Source: Phanerodontia chrysosporium | Lineage: Eukaryota > Basidiomycota > Agaricomycetes > Polyporales > Phanerochaetaceae | Length of the DNA stretch: 64,000 nucleotides | NCBI GenBank assembly: GCA_001910725.1 | Contig: MJGA01000009.1 | Span: 744,001-808,000 of the forward strand | Direction: 5' to 3' | In this document: one piece after another, positions 56,701-64,000 of the stretch | How positions within the stretch are numbered: position 1 is the stretch's first letter | Layout: every line of letters begins with the position of its first letter | The notes under the pieces: generated by a model | The model's database searches: none | Seen by the model: only the letters and a program-made list of their open reading frames with translations | Told to the model about the DNA's origin: nothing | Program-made: the position numbers and the translations under genes

Positions 56701-59700
56701 ATGAATCGATTTCGGTGCGTCCAATCAGCCTTGCTATCACGTATAATCTCACTTAGGACCTCTCCACGTTTTTCTCTGCTCCCTCGACAATCAGCAAAAA
56801 GTCCGATGCAAAGCGTGCCGTGCAGACACTCGACGCGCTTCGCGAGGCGCAGGTTGCACGTGTAAACCAACAGCACCAGCCGAGCCCTCTCCCCTCCTTG
56901 CCTCCCACAAGTGACTTCCGTACGTCACTGATCCTTCCTGAGTGAGTCTCCCTTGCCACGAGTCTCACCCTCTGCTTCTTCCCGCCCCGGAGTCCTTAAT
57001 TGCCTTATTCCTCTCCCCGCTGACACTCATTATGCTTCAATGGTACAGTCTTACTCGACGCTTCAGTGTCCTACGAAACTCGGCAGGCGAGCCGATTGGC
57101 CTTGAAGAGCTCAAGTCTCGTCTTGCGGAGCAGCGCGCTAGAGGATCCGAGCACCGGGTTTCCGAAGAGGAGGAGGACATGATCTTGGAGGCACTAGGAC
57201 GACTCCGGGGGCAAGACCGCCCCAAGCCTGCCACAGAAGACAGCACGGGCGATGAACGCGTGTCATCCGTCTTCAGCGAACAGCAAGACGCAGGCTCCCG
57301 GATGTCCACGGCTCCGTCTTTAGTGGGCGGACAGTCTATTCGGTCCAACGTGACTGCTGCGTCGGGAGCCAGCTCCGCTCTTCACGGCTCCCCTTCTACC
57401 GCATCCGTTACGTCCGCTAAGGCCTCGCAAGCTGCGGCCGCGCGACGTATGAGCAACAACCTTTTTGGTTCAGGCAAGTTCCACGACCACACGTACATGC
57501 GCACGGCACAGTCCCGTCGTCCGGGAGGACCCTCCACTCCGGGCTCCCGTGTTGGTACCGTGAAGCATACCGACTCCAACACGAGCATGAGCACAGCACA
57601 AAGTAGCAGGGCAGCAGGCCATGGCACCTCGATCTACTCCGACAACCAGAGTCTTCGCCCTGTCACCCCTGAGGGTAGTGCTTATGCAAGTTCCGTACCA
57701 TCGAGTCCCAATTACACCACGTCGTTTGCTGTGGACGCTGTCTCGAGCGATGGACTGTCGGGAACGATGTCTCCGGAAATTCTAGGGCGTGCCTCTCTGG
57801 CGTTGGACGAAGTCATAAGAGAGTTCGAGGAAGAGGGCGATGATCAGATTGTCATGGAGCGGTCGCCTATAGCAGTGGTACCGCCCCCAATTCACACTGG
57901 TGCTACCATAACCACCATGAGCTATAGCGGTAGCTTGGCACGGTATCAGGTATGTTCTTTTTTTCGCCATGCCCTATTGTCTCCCACACTCCATGAGCGC
58001 AGCTAAACGCTAATCTTTTGGTGGTCTCCCTTAGCCCGACACGTCACCTCTCACCTCGTCCCCTCCGACGTCCGCAACAGATGAAGAGCCTGGTATGGCC
58101 GTATCATCTGACGAACCGACTGTACCACAAGTGGACACGTACCGGTCGTCTCCCTCGCCATACCCTCGCACGTCAAATGCTTCGCCTGGGCCGCGTTTAC
58201 CTGGATATATTCCCGGTATGCCCCGTCCGATGACTCCGCGCGATCGCGACACGAGTTTCGATGCAGACGACCAAAGTCATTCGACGTCGACAACGCCACG
58301 CGCCACGTCTCCGAGGCTTCCGGGGTCGACTTCCACGCAACCGCCACCTTTGCTCGCTCAGACTCTGGCGTCGAACATCTACCGTAGCAACTCGAGCGCA
58401 TCGACTCAGCGGGGCGCGGCTACTCCTGTGACCCCCACAGCATCGACCTCGCCACTCTTCTTTTCGCGCTCAACCAACGGACGATTCACGCCCGAGGGCC
58501 GGGATCGTGCATACAGCGCCAGCGGACGCACTTCGCCTGCTCATCCAGATAGCGCCGACTCTTCCAGCCGGCGACGCCCAATATCTCCGTTGTCGAATTC
58601 GCCGTACCAGCCCGTCCCTATTACCGCTGTGAGCTCCTCGTCCTCGCGTCCTAGCACCCCGTCGAATGTGACCTGGCTGTCGCCGTCAACCCCTGACGGC
58701 TCGAGAGGTCATGTCCGAAACGGTTTCGGCAGCACGTCCACAACCTCCGGGCGGAGTCGCAGCGGAAGCACTGCTAGCATTACAGATGCCGTCGCTAGCA
58801 GCTACGAGACGGACCGTACCGCTCAAAGCGGGTCTAGCAGGTCCACGGCTTCCGTAACAACCACTCGCCCTCTGCGCAGTCCGGAAGTCTCGGATTCGCA
58901 ACCAAATTGGTTCAACAACAGGCAACAGAGCTCGGCATCCCTTGTTGGCGGGCAGGACTACAGGTCTGCTTCTGCAATGTCTTCCACAGTCGACCCCGGG
59001 TCGCCAGCGAGGCCGTTCAGATCCCCCACTCCGAACCACTCCAGTCACCTAGCTGCGTCGCCTTCAGCCTCGTCATTCACCGAGACTGGTGGATATACGA
59101 ACGGCAGTGGGTTCAGCTCCTCAAGTCGCCGGACGTCTCGGCAAAACGCGCACTCATCATTCTCGTTGAGTCCTGGTCATGCACTTCTCCTGTCTCCACT
59201 GGGCAATTCCTCCAGGTCCTCACTGGAATCCGCTGGTTCGAGCTATCATTCATGGGATGAGGAGCACAAGAAAGATAGGCTGTTCGACCTTTTCACTCAC
59301 CTCGATCCCTCCTTCACGGAATGGCATGATTTGCCTGGACAGGCGTCAACGTCTCAGACAACGCCGAACGAGAGCAAAGAGTCGCAGGAGGAGATCGTGC
59401 GGAAAGAGATAGGGCTGACGAAGAGTGATGTACAGACGGTGCAAGACAAGCTAGTGGCGGCGGCAATGACGAAGGCTGCGACTCCGGAGGGTCGTAATCG
59501 TGCGGGCTCTGTAAGGAGACGGAGGCCTTCTACCTCGCAGTCAAACTATTCGACTAATGGTGCTGAGCCCCGAGTGCGTATTTGTTACTCCGAAAACGCG
59601 ACGATTTGCTCATCTAGCCCCAGGTTGCTAGCCCCCCGCCTCAAGCACAGGTACAGGCACAACCGCAGACGCAGGCTGCCCCCGCTAGACCCAACCAGAT

Positions 59701-62376
59701 TGCACTCCTCGATGCTGTGGTTGATAGTATCAACTCTCCCAAAAGCAACACGCTCAGCATCATGCCCGCTGAAGACGTCGGGGTTCTCGTTCATCCCCCG
59801 AACCCGCGGCTTCCAGTCCGGGGCAGCGGCAGAGAGCTCTTGCAGACGCATTGTTTGGGAGCGAAGATCCGGATCGCACGCTTCTCTCATCTCCAACAAC
59901 GCCCTCGACCGCCTTGCACACCGACTCGCCTTCGATCATAGTAGCGGAAGAACTCCCACCGACCACCGCGGGAGTACCTGTTGCCCTGAGTAATGATTCA
60001 TTCACTCCCAGTCCATCGACGCCCGAAGTGGCTCCACCTGCCGTAAGCAACTCAGCGACGCTATCGCCTAGCCATGTGGACACCACGATGCTAGAGGCCG
60101 AGGTACAGCGCCGAATCGAGGCAGCTACGGCGGCTCTGAGGAAGTCGCCCTCGAATCCCAAACTCGACGGAGGCTCGACGCGAAAACGCATTAGCCCCAA
60201 TCAGATTTCGTCCCCCACACTTGTCTCTGCTTCTACGAGTGTCGATACCATTCCTCTGCCCGCTAATGCCGTGACCGCGCAGTCACGGTCGGCGCACTTG
60301 TCTTCAACGAGGTTCGGATCGCGCTTCAAGAAATTAACAGGCACTTTGCGTGCGAAAACCCCTATACCCGCTGCAAATGAAGAGTCGCATACAGTCCCTG
60401 CAGAGGTCAAGACGCCTCTGTCAGCACAGACCTTGACATACAGCCCTGAGCAGTTCGGTATGAGAGATCAGCCAGCCACGGCTAGTGCAACTGAGGCCCA
60501 CCGTGCCAAAATCTCGCCCCCGCCTGTGATGACGCCTCCCGCATCTGCAGGTCCAGGTTTGCGCGGCTTCATGTCGCGTTTCCGGAAGCAGCGACCAGGT
60601 GAACACACCGCTTTTGCCGATAAAAGTATGACGAGTGCATCAGCGGCAGCAGCACGGCCGACCACGGCATCACCTGCTGCTACACGTACGGATCCGCCTC
60701 GTACAAGCACCGACTCGCAGATGCGATCCGCACCTGCAGCTCAAGGTCAATTCGCGCAGCTTCGGCCGCTGTCTCCGCAGAGCCCGCTCTCGCAAAGTTT
60801 CCCTGAAGCTATTCCTGAAGACACTGTTCCGCCGGCCAGTGCAACATCACCGCGTACGCAAGGCAGCAACGATGAGGCCGCGCTCAAGCAATTGTATGAT
60901 GCTGCTGCAAACCTCGGCCTGGACCAGGAAGCACTCCACGACTTGGTTGTGCGGTCGCCATCTACGACCTCACGCAAGACCACCTGGAGCAAGTTGGGTC
61001 GGAACAATTCAGTTGCTACACGTCGCCGCACGCAACAGACAGACAGTCTTGCTCCACAGTCGCCTCTGCCGTCGGAAGGCAGACTCAGCGCCGCGGATAG
61101 TCGGCCTAGCTTCGCGGACACGAGGCCCAGCATCTCTGAGACCCGCCCTAGCGTGTCGGAGGGACGTCCCAGTGTTGCAGATGCACGTCCAAGCTTCTCG
61201 GACGGTCGCCCTAGTACAGAGGCCGTGCTGCCTCGACCCTCGACCGAAATTAGACAGCTGACCATCCGTAAACACGCTGATGCCTCCTCGGCGTCTCGTT
61301 CGACACCCCAACCTAACCCTGACGCGCGAAGAACCATCGTCCGGAGGACCATCATCGTGCCTTCAGACTCGAGGGCGACCGCCATGGACTTGCAAGAGAT
61401 GCTGCGCAGGCAGTCGACCTCAGTACGGCGTCGATCCGCCGGCGCGGGCTCTGTTTCGTCCAACCGATCCCTGCAGGACCGCGCCCCTACACCACCTCCC
61501 CCACGTTCAACTACGTCCCGACGCTTCTCGACTGACAGGACACCGCCCGTGCCGTCATTGCCACCCTCTTTCACGGCCCAGGCAGGCGCTGTTCATTCCC
61601 CGGCGCAAGTGGAGAAATCTAGTTCGACGTATGACTCCTTGTGAGCTTGACATCTTCTAGCCTAGATGAAATTGACGTTCTTCTGACCCAGGTACGACAT
61701 GTACTCCGGTGACAGCAGAGGCACGAACACTGCGAACGCAGATGCTGCTGGCTCGAGCTCACAGGCGGATGAAATACTGCCAGAATCCGGACCTGCGCTG
61801 GAAGTCATCGAGTACGCTAACGGAGAAACCATCTGGTTCGTAACCTTGTTTCATGAAATGCACATGCCTGATGATTGACGCACCGCATCGATGTGCTTAT
61901 TAGGTCGATAGTCAACGGACTGCGAGATGATGACACCGAGTCTTTCTTCGATAACCGCGCAAGCTTTGCGTCTGACTACTCTGGCGAAGGGGTCAAGGTC
62001 TTCTTCAAGGAGCATGGCCGGAAGTCGTCGAAGGGCAGCAGCACATCCTTCCTGTCGCGCAGGAAGCAACCTGCAGCCTCGGCCGCGCAGCGGCCAGAGA
62101 CCAAGGTGCGCGGACCCATTTGTCGGTTGGGCATGCCGTTCGGCCAGAACCCTGACGCGTGCCTCCGTGCAGGTCTTCTTCAGCTCCTCGGGCCAGATCG
62201 CTCGCCTGATAGAAAACATGTCGCGTGACGTGGATGCGGGCTCGTTCAACATCACCCCGGATCGCGCGCACGGCCATGCCGAGGCAGGGCACTCCAACTC
62301 GTCTTCGCTCGACATGCGCTGGACGCTCGAGGAACGCCTCGAGCATATGCTCGGGACCGTCTCGCCCAGTCCGTAA
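56701..62376 (+). CDS. Long Ser/Pro/Thr-rich protein of unknown function
   Basis: Roughly 1700 residues from about eight exons, unrecognised. The start is provisional: the ATG at 56701 (MNRF) lies before a donor at 56715, but joining it to DLSTFFSAPSTISKKSDAKR is one base out of frame. Ordered pieces: LTRRFSVLRNSAGEPIGLEE LKSRL with a short acidic coil, then very long Ser/Thr/Pro-rich disorder. A globular patch reads KKDRLFDLFTHLDPSFTEWH DLPGQ; a tandem RPS repeat lies at 61093-61215. The C-terminal part is the most protein-like: ALEVIEYANGETIWSIVNGL, DDDTESFFDNRASFASDYSG, VFFSSSGQIARLIENMSRDV. Near 59776-59785 a G run needs one added base (AEDVGG/SRSSPEPAASSP). Composition suggests a signalling or cytoskeletal scaffold; that is inference only. 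Confidence 0.62.
61093..61215 (+). repeat. Tandem 21-bp repeat encoding RPS heptads
   Basis: Six consecutive heptads of form x-x-x-R-P-S-(F/I/V) are encoded: ADSRPSF, ADTRPSI, SETRPSV, SEGRPSV, ADARPSF, SDGRPST. Nucleotide units have drifted while Arg-Pro-Ser is kept in all six. Confidence 0.75.
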
Positions 62377-62575
62377 ATCTGGCTATATCGCACCTTTTTA
62401 TATATTGCACCGCACACACTGCCACTCTCTATGCACCCATATCCCGTAGGCCTTGCTTCCGCCCGTATACACCCTGCAGATATCTGTTATATCTTGGATA
62501 CCATAATTTTATGCATTTTATTGAGAAATACATTCCGAAGGGACCGAACACCGGAGCACGAGAAGATGGGAAAGA

Positions 62576-63432
62576 CTAGTACCCGTGCAGATCGACCCAG
62601 CGGTTGAGGCAAAGTGCCAGCGATGCCTCCAGCAGGAGATTGTCGTCGTCGAAGCGGCATTGCAATAACGCGTGCGCGGGCCCAATCGGGGTCGACTGCG
62701 GTTGTGCGAAGCGGCTGAACCGTGCAATTGGGGGTCCTCCGGGGACGGGGTTCAACTAGAAACAGGGCATCACGGTCAGCATCGGGGGACTACACAGGCA
62801 TGTACGAATAGAAGGGGCGCATCGCAGCAGCTGCAGCACAGACGGACGAGGGGGTGCGATATGGAGAGAGAAAGAGTGCACCCACGTCGTACGCGCCAGG
62901 CAGGCCGTGCACCTTGCGCCATTCGAACGTACGGCCGTCTGTCGTGCGGAAGGTGCGCGCGCTAGGGCGGGAGATGCGCGCAGTCAGCGTCGCTGCAGAG
63001 GACGGACGCGGTAAGCAAGCGGGGGCAAGACACGCACCTGCTGTCTGCGCCGGGCATGACGAGCTCGGACATGGGGACCGTGCGCGTGCCGACGGTCGCC
63101 ATGCCCATGTGCGTGCCCATCGTCCACTCGAAGGACGCGGCGGGCTTGCGGCCGTCGCGGTACACCTGCGGGGGGTGCCGCGGGGCGGGCATGAGCAGCA
63201 GGCACCAGGCACCGCGGGGGGGCGCGCAATAGGGGGCGGCGCGTCCCCCCCTTCATACTGTCCGTGCGCAACGCACCGTGGTCAGGGTCTCGGACGTCGG
63301 GATCGGGGGCGTCTCGAACTCGAGGTAGACGGCGCGTGCGGCCATCCAGCCTATCATGACGCAGCCGTGGCGGGGGTCGTCGGGCGCGCCGGTGAAGAAG
63401 ATGTCGTGCGGGTCGTCGGCGGGCGGAGACAT
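62576..63432 (-). CDS. DUF6593-type protein (second copy)
   Basis: Four exons (63432-63277, 63165-63038, 62961-62886, 62755-62576), 179 residues, clean frame. It starts MSPPADDPHDIFFTGAPDDP; a TATAAG box lies about 65 bp upstream on this strand. The pattern parallels the copy at 4639-5340: LEFETPPIPTSETLTTVYRD, ASFEWTMGTHMGMATVGTRT, then SSARTFRTTDGRTFEWRKVH. It ends with LLLEASLALCLNRWVDLHGY, a conserved closing helix that the first copy lacks. The introns (111, 76 and 130 bp) are longer and more GC-rich than elsewhere in the window. Function unknown; family assignment by pattern. Confidence 0.75.
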
Positions 63433-64000
63433 GGTGCGCTGGCCCCGTCTGCCCCGGAGGCTGTCTGTGCTTGAGCGGAGGGGCTCCGGCGAGACTTATA
63501 TGATGCTTGGGCCCACCAGCGGGGCGGGCAGCAGCTGGGTAGGCCGTGGGTGCGCGTGCATGGCCGCGGGAGGTCGCGAGAGCGGCGCGGAGGAGAGCGA
63601 GATGATATCGATGGAGGGCCGTCTGCGTAGTGTGCGGTCTCGTGAGCGCGACGAGGGTGGGGAGGATGTGCGTACCTCGACCTGATTGTCCCAGGACGAG
63701 CAAGCGAGGCCTTCTCCGGACTGCTCAAAGCCAAACACGAGGTATTTGCCGTGCAGTGAGGATCAGTCTTCTATTCATAAAATGACAGAACCTGTCAAGG
63801 CATTGCCCTGGTGCCTTTCCAGCACCGCGAAACTCGTGCAAAACACAGCGGTCCCGAGATGCGTCACCCACAAGACATTGCTATTCGGGCTCCGAGCCGA
63901 GACATACAACGTCCAGCCGAAACGGACACGCGCAGAGGATGCGTCTCTGTCGAATACAGAGGAAGAGAGTACGATGAAGCAACAAAGCAAGTGTAGAATA
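63433..64000. other. Window edge, unresolved
   Basis: Apart from the TATAAG box near 63495, two minus-strand stretches look mildly protein-like (about 63669-63745, KYLVFGFEQSGEGLACSS; and 63775-63990, ending VLERHQGNALTGSVIL). They could be exons of a gene continuing past the right edge, but no start, domain or reliable splice pair can be assigned. Confidence 0.25.

Noticed and set aside
63496..63990. Minus-strand frames at the right edge as a gene
   Set aside because: No domain, no start codon and no reliable splice sites inside the window.
1..64000. CRISPR array, prokaryotic operon, tRNA or rRNA gene
   Set aside because: The DNA is eukaryotic; no regularly spaced repeats and no tRNA or rRNA pattern were recognised by eye.

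Overview
The window is nuclear DNA of a filamentous basidiomycete, most probably an Agaricomycete and plausibly a polypore-like wood decayer. The reasons are GC-rich genes split by many 42-75 bp GT-AG introns, a fungal retaining trehalose phosphorylase, two DUF6593-type proteins (a family I know mainly from Agaricomycetes), a GH88 hydrolase and a cluster of arrestin-like genes. I assembled exons by eye; most models were checked for an open frame across all junctions.

Layout. 1-15 kb is a dense housekeeping stretch: the 3' end of an unknown gene, a small heat-shock protein with two perfect heat-shock elements, TATA-binding protein, a DUF6593 protein, a secreted GH88 hydrolase, an SPF45/RBM17-like splicing factor, a TBC (RabGAP) protein and an IAH1-type SGNH esterase. 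15.1-18.5 kb is a Copia-type LTR retrotransposon that keeps both LTRs, a 5-bp target duplication and a gag-protease ORF but has no integrase, reverse transcriptase or RNase H. 19.6-26.6 kb holds three arrestin-like paralogues and a relic; a fourth, intact paralogue lies at 36.6-38.2 kb.

Between and after the arrestin genes are a DHA1-type MFS transporter, the divergently transcribed pair ATP12 and MSH3, a P450, a second MFS transporter and a decayed F-box gene. From 46.5 kb the window is again largely housekeeping: trehalose phosphorylase, a TFIIB-family zinc-ribbon protein, an EI24-like membrane protein, the tRNA-splicing endonuclease subunit SEN34, a long Ser/Pro-rich protein and a second DUF6593 gene.

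No single metabolic cluster or defence system is visible. The less ordinary points are the local expansion of arrestin-like genes, the pol-less LTR element with an unequal 5' LTR, and a recurring kind of frame break: almost every broken gene needs exactly one base added, which looks more like deletion-biased consensus sequence than independent gene decay. MSH3, TBP, SPF45, the TBC gene, ATP12, IAH1, GH88 and Hsp20 read through cleanly.
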